From NCBI GenBank assembly GCA_030374805.1, contig JARGSG010000084.1, forward strand, positions 186,001 through 250,000: a stretch of 64,000 nt of DNA. Direction: 5' to 3'. How positions within the stretch are numbered: the stretch's first letter is position 1; the number at the start of each line of letters is the position of its first letter. The translations under genes and the position numbers were made by a program. The notes under the pieces are model-generated. The model worked only from the letters and a program-made list of their open reading frames with translations. It had not been told where the DNA came from and ran no database searches. Origin of the DNA: Gracilaria gracilis (taxonomy: Eukaryota > Rhodophyta > Florideophyceae > Gracilariales > Gracilariaceae). Shown piece by piece: positions 53,324 to 63,760 of the stretch.

Positions 53324-54670
53324 AGGAGACCCGCACAACCAGAAATGAAGTAATTGTTTTTTGGAATGGATATCGGTCCTAAGAAGTACTGGGACTACAT
53401 CGATGTATCAATGGAGCTCTCTCTTACTCTTGCCCTCTTTTAAATTTTGCTGGTTTTTCCTTCTGAGTATAGGCCGCGGGGTGAGCCAGAGTGGGTGTTT
53501 ATCAATTCTACGGATTAAAATCCATAATAACTCGTTCCGCTCTCCAATTGACCTAGCTAAGTTGGTAGTAATTGATTGTCTTCTAGGTTCATGCTAACTC
53601 TTTCGTCAAACTAATTGAAACATGTGAATGAAAGAGTGGCACAATGGAAGTGCGGTGACATTCGCTTTGAGTGTGGGGTTTTGTACACATAAAATAGTTG
53701 GATACTTAAACAGAAATTGCGATGATTCGGTTATTTGCTGCCTAGCATGACTAAAAAGTAGTGATTTGGTAATAAAGGACTCTTTAACTAGCTACATTAC
53801 AACATATTGTACCTATCACAATGATAATACACCAGAGCCTTATGATATATAAGATAGAGGAGCATCTGTCGAGAATAGAAAGAGATTGTCTGCCGGCAGA
53901 GATCTGAAAATGATTGTAAGAGGAACTGTATGAAATGTAGGACACCTACTGACAGTTTTAGGTAATTTAGAGACCGTAACAGGACGCATTTTTTCCACGT
54001 GGTTCAGTGGCCCTTGCACACTGTAATGCATTCCTACGAGGTAGAGAGGGACCTACTTATGTAACTTTTCTTTCCCGCAATCCATTAAGAGTAGCGGGTA
54101 AGGGTTCGATCCACGAAATTAGTATTCTTCACCCAGATCTGGCTTCAACTGGTCGTTGAGTATATCTCTACTATGTCTTCACGGTTTTTGGACTCTTTTC
54201 ACACACCTCGATCACTCCTGCCGTTCCGTACCTTTTATTTTTGTCACGCCCGCCGGTGCCTACGCCCACTTACAAGATTCATTCTTCAGGAGTGTTCTGC
54301 AAAGTAGAATACTGGGTGCTATGTGTGGAATAGTTGCTAGTTTTAGGCGTTATATGGGCGCGCGAGGGGGTGGCAGAGGCTGGCACTCAAAAATTTAACA
54401 AATTTTGGAATATTGTATTCCATCTCGCGCAGTTTAATGCTAGGGTCTCCTAGTATTTCGAGAGGTTCGCCTCGCAACCCACCCCAACTACACTCTTTTC
54501 CACGACCCTCTCCAAATTTTCCATCCGTGCTAGTTCCAATTTCCATTTCGCCCGAAAATGCGAAGCAATTGCCAACCCAGCCACCCTATGACATCCGCCC
54601 ATTCCTTCCCCATCTCCACCTCCACTCAACACCGCCACCCCCTTACCATACTTTAGTCGATTTCCGCACC
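53324..54670. other. AT-rich stretch, no supported gene
   Basis: Low-GC sequence without long frames. A tRNA-like T-arm string GGGTTCGATCC near 54099 lacks pairing arms and is not a tRNA. Minus-strand frames at 54343-54674 may be decayed 3' flank of the unknown coiled-coil gene. Confidence 0.4.
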
Positions 54671-55682
54671 TCACGCGTTCGGATCCTGCGTTTCCGTCTC
54701 CTCAAACGTTATCTCGTAGAAGTTCCGCGGGCAGCTCTCCCCATTCTCGTACACCCTCCTCGCCCCAGAACGGCTCCCCATACCACCCATCCTCCACTCC
54801 TTCTGCTCTTTTAGTATGCGCTCCGCCGTCTGCACCGCATGCGCCGCGCTTCGAAACCCAGTCAACGTCGCAACCTGCAGCCCCGGCCGCACATTTTCCC
54901 CTGCCACCTTCCCTCGCTCCTTACGTCTCTTCCTCAAGAGACTACCCACTTCCTTAGTCTTTGGCGTCACAGGCGATCCCTTCTCAATCGTCATTGCCCC
55001 GTTGGCACAACGTCCTCCCACCTCCCCTCCTGTCCCCGTCAGTATCCCCTTCACCTCCACCGACAACAACCGCGCCTTTTCCACCTCTCCAATCTGCATC
55101 TCCAGCATCTCCAACCTCCCCTACAGCATCAAATTTTCCTCTCTCAGCTCCTGTATCTCCTTCCCTACGCATTCCGCCATCCCATCCGCATGACGACCCA
55201 TCTCCATTCCCAGCACCTTCAAACCATTCCGCAAATTAGATATTGCTTCCAATGACACCCCATTCTCCTCCTCACTGAACACCACGCCTCCCATCTTCGC
55301 CACACTCTCCGCAATACAGTAATCCATTCGCTCTTTCATCACAACTCCCAACAACCTCACCCGCTCTTTCATTTTCCCCGTAAATTGCTCTTTCCTACCT
55401 CCCGCTCCACCTCCACCCTCCATGTGCTCCCCAATCCCCAACTGGCTCAGGTGCACCGCCTCTTTCCTCCATATCCCATCCTTCTCCCTCTTCTTCTCCA
55501 CCACTTTCGAGCCCTCATCCGCAGCCCCTGCCTTCCCCCACAGCCACAACCTCCTCCTCTCGTGACCCTCCATCCACCCGCGCAACTTCGGCCACTTCCC
55601 GCTTCGGAGACGGCGTTCCTCCGATCTCCTTCCCTTCCAATAACGCAAGAAGTTCCTCGTCCTTTACGTATCCGTTCGACAT
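54671..55682 (-). pseudogene. Decayed copy of an unknown coiled-coil gene (copy 2)
   Basis: From ATG 55682 (MSNGYVKDEELLALLEGKE) one frame runs to about 55515. After a frameshift a second frame runs from 55648 to 54671 with a single TAG at 55121-55123. The protein is about 330 residues, helical and charged: KMKERVRLLGVVMKERMDYC, ISNLRNGLKVLGMEMGRHAD, EIQELREENLML, then LEMLEMQIGEVEKARLLSVE. It has a basic segment (LLRKRRKERGKVAGE) and ends FYEITFEETETQDPNA. Copy 1 at 49424-50347 shares the coil and this C-terminal motif. No known domain. It may be an accessory or gag-like protein of a transposon family. Confidence 0.5.
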
Positions 55683-56080
55683 CTTAGAAAAGCCAAAAGC
55701 GTCACCCACAGCAAGAATTCGGTGCCATACGGTGCAATCGACGCCGTCCTCGTTTTCGGTGCCACTGCCTATGCGCACGGCCTATATCTAAAACCATGAC
55801 TTACCCCTTCTGTTCCGACCGGTTTCGCGCCAAAACCGTCACTGTACTGTACGCCTCGCCAGCACTCATGACGCCCGGGCCGTAGTGAGGACAAGAGACC
55901 TACGTAAGCTACTAAAGAATGTAGTACAGGGGGCTGTGAAACAGACCCGAACGGGAGTTAGTTGTACATGGCTGCGATGTTTCTGCAAACGCAATATCCA
56001 GTAGTAGTAGCACGTGTGCCCCGGATACAGATATTCGGGACCAACCGGGGCGGCAGGGCAAAAAAAAATTTTAATTTTTT

Positions 56081-56154
56081 GGACAGCGGACCGATATGCA
56101 GTGGCGCTTCATCATTGCACTGATGAAGCGCCGCTATATCCGGGTCCGCTGTCC
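56081..56154. repeat. 74-bp hairpin repeat
   Basis: Begins GGACAGCGGACCGATATGCA, centre GCTTCATCATTGCACTGATG, ends GGGTCCGCTGTCC. This is one of the best paired copies. Confidence 0.85.
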
Positions 56155-56956
56155 GGGGGGTGGTCTAGACCAACGGTTCTGGATGCGTTTGGAGGGTTTG
56201 AAAACCACCCTAACACACTAATTTAGGGTGTTTCCAGAGCATCCGCAGCAATGCTCACTATACTAACTTGACTAATAAATGCAGCCCCATAAGTGTCTTA
56301 CTAGGCTCAAAGTCCCCGTGAAGAAAGATTTAACTTCATGTGAGCCTATTCTGTAAAGGAATGACTTATATGATGTTTGCGCACGAGCATTCGTTCGTGA
56401 CAGTAGTCTGTAGAGACGCGCGTGTTTCGCCTACGTCTATACAGCGATATGTATCGAGCGGACGGTGTCCGCGCCAGACAGTCGCTCCTGTGACGTTAGT
56501 GTAGAATGGACGCAACTCTATTGCTATATATAGTTATATTATTACTTGGATTTTAGAAAGACCAATATCTTGGTGGAAGAGTAAACGTTTCATTCCCTTA
56601 GGGAAAGGTTCGTACTACATTCTTCGGGAAACACGACTACTGGGCAATGGCGAGGAGTGCAATGGCGCTTCATCGTTGCATCCATGAACCACAATTCACG
56701 TCGGTCTACCGTCTACCGCGTGAATGCACCGTAGCGGGTCCCACAACGGGTTCCCTGGTCGACACGCCGACAAAGCAGACCTAAAAGAACTCCAGCTTTA
56801 TCTTTCATGGCGCGCGAAGAGGGGATCAAGAGAGATTGGTACTTCATCTATGGCAGGTGATACGTCAAAGAGATGTTAAGGAAAGCTTGAAGACGCGAGA
56901 GACACGGAACTAAGTAAACGTGGAGATATACGCGATGTTACTAATAAGGACAAGTA

Positions 56957-57030
56957 GGACAGTAGACTGGGGTCTCATTGCGCTTCATCGCTGCGCCGAT
57001 GGAGCGCCACACCACCCCGGACGGCTGTCC
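56957..57030. repeat. 74-bp hairpin repeat
   Basis: Begins GGACAGTAGACTGGGGTCTC and ends GGACGGCTGTCC. It is the counterpart of 52424-52497. Confidence 0.8.
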
Positions 57031-57072
57031 CAAAAAGAATATATAATTCCAATTAATTAAAACGACAGCCTG

Positions 57073-57414
57073 GGACAGCGGACCCGGGTGTCGTGGCGCT
57101 TCATCAGTGCACCGATGAAGCGCCACTGCGCATCGGTTCGCTGTCCCAACGCCCCGTGTGTGGCAAACTTGTGGCAGTGGCATACGTGGCACCACCAGCG
57201 CGCCGATGACAGCGGACCCGGGTGTCGTGGCGCTTCATCGGTGCACCGATGAAGCGCCACGCCACCTTGGTCCGCTGTCCGAACGCCCCGTGTGTGGCAA
57301 ACCTGTGGTAGTGGCGTACGTGGCACCACCGGCGCGCCGTTGACAGCGGACCCGGGTGTCGTGGCGCTTCATCAGTGCACTGATGAAGCCCCACTGCACA
57401 TCGGTCCGCTGTCC
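57073..57414. repeat. Tandem array of three hairpin repeats (134-135 bp units)
   Basis: Hairpins at 57073-57146, 57208-57280 and 57342-57414 alternate with 61-bp spacers (CGCCCCGTGTGTGGCAAAC). The middle hairpin is nearly perfect: GGCGCTTCATCGGTGCACCG at its centre is part of an inverted repeat extending over both arms to CAGCGGACC / GGTCCGCTG. The array stops at about 57461, where the next element begins. Confidence 0.9.
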
Positions 57415-57796
57415 AACGCCCCGTGTATGGCAAACCTGTGTTAATAGCATACGTGGCACCAGAGACAGATAGAAGTTGGTGAGGAGCTCTATGTCAGTTA
57501 TGGTGCGGAGTAAAATTGGGACTGGGCTCTTACTCTTGATCCCACTGAGGACGAGGAGTGGTTGCGAGGTCTATAGGCAACTCCCTTTGTGTAGCTGCAC
57601 GATTTGTAATTTCCAGTGATTTACACAGGTTCTGTAAACTGACCGTTATTGATTCCGCTATTCCATTTATCATACTCCCTTCCGTGTCCAACCATTCTCG
57701 CTCTTTCACACCGTTCTCCAAATCCCTTTTAATCTCCAATCTCTTTGTCTTCCGTGTTTTCTTTTCTCAACTTGGGCATTGGTATCAATTAACAAC
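57415..57796. other. Promoter region of the following gene and possible transposon end
   Basis: The hairpin spacer is truncated at GGCACCA (about 57461), which may mark the left boundary of the large element carrying the two convergent genes. No terminal inverted repeat could be matched with the right side, which lies near or beyond the window end. Confidence 0.35.
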
Positions 57797-59433
57797 ATGG
57801 TGGACAAGGCAAGAACGAGGGGCACCCAGTCGGGCAAGAAGCCTGTAGGGAAGAAGAAGAAACTTGGTGAGGATAACAGAGGTTCAACACGAGTGGCTGT
57901 TAAAACAACGCCACGTCAATCACCAGCAGCGAGGGCCAACCACGGGCCTCATCCCACCGTCGGTCACCGCCATTCTCGGCGCAAAAATACTCTGAGAACA
58001 CTAGCGATGTACGTCAAAGGTAACCGTCGCCGAGCTCCCCAACGCGTTCCACTGGCAACGTAGAACAAAATCCCAAATCCGAAGAAATTTCACCGGTTCC
58101 GAAAGCTCGAGAACCGGCAGGTCCGTTGACAAGGGATATTTTGGAAAAGGTTCGAGTTTCACAAGAAGAACAAGAGAATTTCCGTGTCTCTGAACTGGAA
58201 AGTAGTCCCACTGCAAGAGACCTACAACGGAGTGTGGGCGATCTCACAACCATTCCACGGCCATCACCATTTTCGACGCGAAGGGTATCTACAGTTGCCT
58301 TGAAGCCCCGACGGGTCGGCATACAGCGTGTGGGAAGCGGAAATACTCGGAACTCGAATTTGTCAGCGCGAAAAAGACTCAGAGAGGATAACTCTGAGCG
58401 GCGTGTGGCTGACACTGTGGACAATGCGGATAATGCAGGGGATGAAATAACTCCAGTATATCATGCAATGAAGGGGACTCTAACCTCTACTGTTCCACGA
58501 AGAACAGAAGTAGATGGAGTACAGGGAACAAGGGAGGTACATGAAGAGGAGCAGGAGGAGGAAGAAGAGAGGGGAACTGTCGAGAAAGAAATCACGTCTT
58601 CTGTACACCAAAGAGATTTGCTGAAAGAAATCAATAGATTGAAAGCAAAGGTGAAGAAGTTGGAGGAGGATTTGATGATACGGGGAATCCTTGTAAATGT
58701 TGCGCAAGAGCAAAGCACAGAATTGAAGACTAAGCTAGAGGAGAAAGAACTGGTGATTGAAGGTTTACGTGGTGCATTGAAGCAGGAGGGCTGTAACACT
58801 TCCCGTACCGGTGAACCCGGACGAAGCAGACGAAAGAAGCATCGAATCGCTGTAAGCGATGCGTTTCGAGGGGTTGCGCGAGGAGTGTATCACAATATGT
58901 TGACTTGGGCCAGGAGAGAGGCCAATGAAATTTGTTATGAAGGTGAGAAACGTTCAAGTAATTGGATCAATCGAGCTGAGATATTGGAGCGAGCGACGGA
59001 GAATGGAGAAGGGATAATTCGAAACGAGGGGGATGGTGTCGCGATGGTTCCCAAGAATCCTGTGAAGCTCCTCGCCAGTTTTGGAACGTCCACACCATCT
59101 GTTGAAGGAGGTGCGGATGCGCTGCTGAAGACTATGGGACAAAGTGAGTTGAAAGAAGTGAGTTGGGAAAGAATTAGACAGGCCTCTCTCACAGAAAGAT
59201 GCATATTAGAAGTGTGTGGGGATATGTGTCTAAGGCAGAGAATGAAACAGAAAATGAATGATGTTGTGGGGGTGCGAAAGAGAAATACAAGGGATAAATT
59301 GTTTTTGTTGTTGGGTTATGATCTCATATGGAGAAGAACGAACCCAGTGAACCACGGTGATGTACCTTGGATGCGCACCGGATTTTATGGATGTACGTCA
59401 GAGACATCAAAGATGTTCTATGGATGTCCGTAA
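57797..59433 (+). CDS. Spliced gene for a basic coiled-coil protein, probably transposon accessory (5' part)
   Basis: ATG 57797 begins exon 1 (to 58019). A 101-bp GT-AG intron (58020-58120, GTAACC to CCGGCAG) joins in phase to exon 2 (58121-59433), giving 511 residues. The N-terminus is Lys/Arg-rich (KARTRGTQSGKKPVGKKKK), like a nuclear-localisation or DNA-binding tail. About residues 190-290 form an acidic then coiled-coil region (EEEQEEEEERGTVEKEI, LLKEINRLKAKVKKLEEDL). A conserved-looking helical domain follows (FRGVARGVYHNMLTWARREA, RCILEVCGDMCLRQRMKQKM). The frame ends inside a GGATGTCC-rich repeat, and protein-like sequence resumes at about 59750, so the true gene continues to 60512. 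It is convergent with the transposase gene, 56 bp away. No known domain. Confidence 0.6.
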
Positions 59434-59740
59434 GAGATGCACTTTGGATGTCCCACAGATGTGCAATAAGATGTACATGAGATGCTCATCGAATATCTAA
59501 AAGATACCGGTTGGATCTACCAGAAAATTGGAACATCCAACGGACGTATTATTGCACATCTCACGTTTATTTGGTGGACATAACTAGGACATCCAATGCA
59601 TATCTTTTACGCTCATCTCTAGGACATCTTATAGACATCTTGTGGATATCTGAAGGACATCTAGGATGTCCGTCGGATATGCATAAGATGCAGTTTAGGT
59701 GTCCAATATCGAACCTCCAATTTACATCCAAGGAACATCA
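59385..59740. repeat. GATGTCC/GGACATC-rich inverted repeat block interrupting the gene
   Basis: The left half is dense in GGATGTCC and AGATGT. The right half is dense in the complement (GGACATC, ACATCC), with GGATGTCCGTCGGATATGCA near the end mirroring CCAATGCATATC earlier. The block can therefore fold back on itself. It has either inserted into the coding region, causing the stop at 59433 and a frame change, or is an unusual repeat-built intron. No clean splice pair was found. Confidence 0.65.
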
Positions 59741-60512
59741 TTTTGTCTCACTGGGGAAAGTGGTAGAAGAAAATGCCGATGAAGTTGAACAGCAGCTGAG
59801 GGAAGGGCAAGAGAACATCTTGCGACTTGGTGCGAATGGAACCCCCTCCCCGTCATGGTGGAGGAAGGCACCGCTTGATCGTTTGAAGTATTCGAAGGCT
59901 AAGAATGACGGGGATGAAATGGATACGAACGACCAGGACTTGTTCTTCAGAAACACGGTAGGCGTAGAAGTGTTGAAGGACTTCATTGCGTATCATGTTG
60001 AGAATAAAGAGGAAGGGACATTAGTGGATGGCACGATACTGACACTTGCACGCTTAGATGCATGGATTCTGACAGTTGTCACTCTTGTTACTGCTCAATC
60101 TCCCAGAGGTGGGCAAAGGCAGAAACAGTTCACGAAGAAGTATGCGGAGTTATTACCTCTCTGTTTGAAAGAGTTGTTGGAAGATGTCCGGCAACATGTA
60201 CAGAGAGGTCATTCCAACGAGTTCCATCACTATGGGAGTGCAGCACATGAATGGACTAGAGTGCTGGGGAATGATATGAGGGAGGCTACGATAGCGTTTC
60301 GAATGCCTTCGAGCGGAAAGATATACCTAACGTTGCGTGAACGTTTCTTCGTTGAGAATGTGAGCAAGAGATTGGGATCAGTTACAGACTGTTTTATCGG
60401 AGAGTGTGAGGAAAGGGACATGGATTTCAAGGAGATGGACATGCTGGGTTTTGGAAGTAGCACACCAGTGAGGAGAGGATTTCAACGTGGTGACAATGAA
60501 CAAGAAGAATGA
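59741..60512 (+). pseudogene. Continuation of the accessory-type gene (3' part)
   Basis: The frame 59511-60512 is protein-like only from about 59745: GKVVEENADEVEQQLREGQE, FLNTVGVEVLKDFIAYHVEN-like helices (actual FFRNTVGVEVLKDFIAYH), LTLARLDAWILTVVTLVTAQ, KKYAELLPLCLKELLEDVRQ and SSGKIYLTLRERFFVENVSK. It ends with FGSSTPVRRGFQRGDNEQEE. It is in a different frame from 57797-59433, with the repeat block between. If the block is removed the two parts would form one protein of about 760 residues. It shows no recognised domain. Confidence 0.5.
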
Positions 60513-60568
60513 CTGCGAATCTTTTACTGTTCTACTTCTATACGGGGTTCTTCGGGTTCAGTTGGGTT

Positions 60569-63500
60569 TTAAACAGCCTCATTATAAAACCTATTGATGT
60601 AGAATCGATGTTGGAACCATTGGAGTGTAGAAGAAAATGGCTGGGCTGGATAATTAGAACAAACCATATGTACTGTTCCCTGTATTGCTGAACCTGGAAC
60701 CATTCCATACCAAGGGGTGAGGTGTTCTGAGCTCTTTAGTTTCGAATGGGCAGGGAAGGGTACAGTATGGTTTTGCTCATCACTTGTAGCCCAACGTAAA
60801 GATATGCATTGCAAAACATTTCCCAAGGCTGTTGCGGGAGGCAATACCTCAAAATACCTAACGAATGCCACTTCTGGAACAGGGCCCGAGTATTCGGGAA
60901 CAGACACACGAAGAAGAGCGACTACTTGGGCAACCCATGTTGCACCTTGTTCTTCTTTGACCAAGATGGTCGAGAATTTGGGCTTCCTGCTCGGTCCGAA
61001 AGCTGGAGAGGAAAACACCCTTTGGTTGACAGGGTACTTGTTTCTACCTAGGACGATAGAACTGGACGAGGCCTCAAAATGTCGTGGAACGGGAACCATA
61101 CCACCTCTCACAACTGCGGAGTTCACAAGTGTTATCGTGATCTTCTCCGGTAAGTGGGATATGGAGTTATCTTCGAGCGTCTCCTCAACCAGGTTGAGGA
61201 ACGGTGGAAGTGCTTGTTCCCCAATTTGGTCTAGAATGTAGATTGTATCATTGTCCTGGAGGTCCTTCTTAACATCAGATAGCGTCAGTGAAGATGAGGA
61301 GAGCCGCCTAACGTAGTGTCGAAGTTGTCTCATGGTTAACGAACAACCCCTCTTCGTAAATCGAGGAAGTTGAATAGAAGGTATTGGGGAAGCGTATGGT
61401 GCACGTGCCATGCCTTCTTGGAGATTATCACCAGTCCATTTCTTTCTCACATTTTCGTGGTCGATAGAGCGCATGGTTTCCTGCACAACCGTTGCCGTTC
61501 TTCTCGACGTTCGCCGTTGAATAAGAGGTGGGCATGCTCATATATCCCTGCATCGTAGTATCGCATACCTGCTAGACGTCTGATATCCTCGACGAGATGG
61601 TCAAGAAGATAAAACTTCAACGTTCCAAGTCTAGAGGCGTGGAAGTCGGCTAATTTTCTGATCGTACATTGTTTGAAGGCTGTAATCTGGGCCTGGAGAG
61701 CTGAGAGAGAGCTTTCGTTCCAGTGTGGTTCTCGATTGTACCTGAAAATGGTGCCGACCAAGTCTGAGTATTGTGTGAAGGTGGTTGTGATAGGTGCTGT
61801 TTCACGTTCTCTACAACATGTATCAAAGAAAGCGCCTATGAATGGGAAAACCATGTCCAGCGCTTTGTAGTTCTTTGCCTCCAGCATTCCGCGTAGACCT
61901 TCGTTGGTGAATATACCGTTGAGAGACTTGCCTTTTTCTTGTGTAGAAAAGTTTATGTGCCAGCCTCTAGCGGGGAAGTCCCTTTCCATGGCGGCGAGGT
62001 TGGCGTTTGTATGGTTTAGAAGTTGCGTGGGAACTGTTCGGAAGGAGCGCGGTGCAGATGCTCCTATGGTGGGTAACAGCGTGTGTGACTGAAGTCGCTC
62101 AATGGTGGCTGTTTTAATGAGCTTTGATATGCCAAGATGAAGGTTGTGCAACGGTTGGAGGGAAAAGAGGCTGTAAGGAGAAGGTCCTGGGATCAAACGA
62201 AGGATGAAAGGGCTTTCTACAAAAGATGGGGTAAGAGATACGGAGTTGGAGCGCATCAGAGAATCTGCCTGAGCTCTTCTGTCTCTAGCTTGACGGGGAC
62301 ATCGTTCAAGGTCTTCTCGCTCTGCATTTTTTAAGACTGCGGACTATGTTCCCTTAGTCGTTTCGTCTGGTTCTGGGTGCGCAAGGAGAAAGAGGTAGGC
62401 ACATCACTGGATAAAGCTGAGCGTGGCACCTGGCATCTGTGACAGGGGCGTCCGGTCTTTGTGCCATGAAGAATAGACAGAATATCCTTTGCTTAAGGTA
62501 TGTCTGCGCAGTAACTTGCCAACAGTAGATGGCATACCCGATGGACTTTGTCTTTCCCAGTGAACTCAATTCCTTTCATGCAAGGTTTAGAATACGCTCT
62601 AGAATACGACGAAGGGAGTGATGCAGAATCTGCATCCTCGCATCGCGGAAAGATTTGTTGGAAACGAAGGGCATGGCATCTGCATGCGACAAAGACACTT
62701 CTTCGAGAGCTGTAGGGAAGTACGCAACTACCGTGTGGTCCTCGCGGATACATTTGCGGCGTAGATGGTCGGAAAAGTTGAGGAAAACGAGGTGAAGGGG
62801 ATAGGCGGTGACCGAAGTTTGCTTTAGAGTTCTTGAAGACTTATCGGTGTACAACTGCAGAAGACCTACGAAAGATTCACTGGAACTTATTTCTTGAGTA
62901 TGTAAAACTATTCAATTATCCAAGGAGCCCATTACCACTTTCTTCAGCTTGAAGGTGGCGTCTCTTGCGATAGTTGCCGACATGGGATGAGAAATTTTCG
63001 CGGAGTGGGTCTGGGGGATAGGATGGAAGAAGTTGTTTTCGCTGTTAGCGAACTGGAGCTGCTTGAGGAGGGTCTCAATTGGGTCTCTCGTGTAGAGAGT
63101 GGCGCTGAACTTACATCCTTGTGGGGAGATAGAGGTTCGTTTGAATCCATCGTTGGAAGCATATCGTTCGAAGATAGCGTTCTTGAGTTCCGTACAGCGC
63201 TTGGAACTGGTGATAGTTTCGTTGAAGCGCTTCTGCGAGAAGCGGGGGTTCCAAAGAAGACCAATGAGCTCGTCTGCCTCACGGTGACCAAGGCTGGAGG
63301 CTACGGAAGCGAGACAGACGGTAAGATAATCAATGTGAAGAGCGCCGAGCGACTCTTCGGAAGGTGGAGGAGTAGAGTCGTTTCCAATTGAGGTTTCAAA
63401 GGGTTGGGGAGAGGGTGATGTAGGTTTAGAACTCGACTCAATTCGGTCTGGTTCTGGACGTTCCGGTGGAACGAAGACCTCCATTTCTTTGGGAGAGAAA

Positions 63501-63760
63501 GACTCGGCAGTACGGCAGGGGGCTGTAACGGTTTCCGACGAAGAAGCGTTTGGAGGTAGGGCAGATAACTTGAAACGCTTGCTCCGTCGAACGCTGTGCT
63601 CACCGTATGGAATGGATTTGTGACGGTGAGGACACGGACTGACGTGTCTCCGAAGCGACAACACTCCTCGCGCCATGAACGGAAAACCGCGCTGTGTGTG
63701 CCTGCAGTAGTAAACCATAATGGAGGGAAAGGGCTGAGAGAAGAGAAAGGAAACAAGCAC
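60569..63760 (-). pseudogene. CACTA/Plavaka-like transposase, broken
   Basis: Five minus-strand frames follow in order. 63760-62912 has an N-terminal C2H2-like finger (YYCRHTQRGFPFMARGVLSL, then H-x-C-H) and a linker. 62854-62576 has LLQLYTDKSSRT, YPLHLVFLNFSDHLRRKC and VVAYFPT. 62569-62354 follows in the same frame after one TGA. 62256-61447 has LHNLHLGISKLIKT, FYLLDHLVEDIRRLAGMRYY and AGIYEHAHLLF. After a frameshift near 61510, 61486-60569 has TMRSIDHEN and a long C-terminal region. The pattern (LYxDK, YPxxLxxxN, HNLxLG, LDHxVEDxRR, YEHxH) resembles Plavaka/CACTA-type DDE transposases. The family call is by motif memory only. At least two stops and two frame changes make it inactive. It lies tail to tail with the accessory-type gene. 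Confidence 0.6.

Larger units (their letters stand above)
55889..57146. repeat. 1.26-kb duplicated segment, copy 2
   Basis: Partner of 51356-52612, same orientation. It runs directly into a hairpin tandem array, whereas copy 1 has about 156 bp of unrelated sequence (52613-52768) at that point. Confidence 0.85.

Noticed and set aside
54090-54115. tRNA-like T-arm GGGTTCGATCC
   Set aside because: The flanking bases do not pair as a T-stem, and no acceptor or anticodon stem is found.
54839-55687. Plus-strand Pro/Leu/Ser-rich frames
   Set aside because: Complement of the Glu/Gly/Arg-rich minus-strand gene; no independent evidence.
48386-57414. Hairpin series as a CRISPR array
   Set aside because: Eukaryotic context, 73-74-bp palindromes, near-identical spacers and no cas genes.
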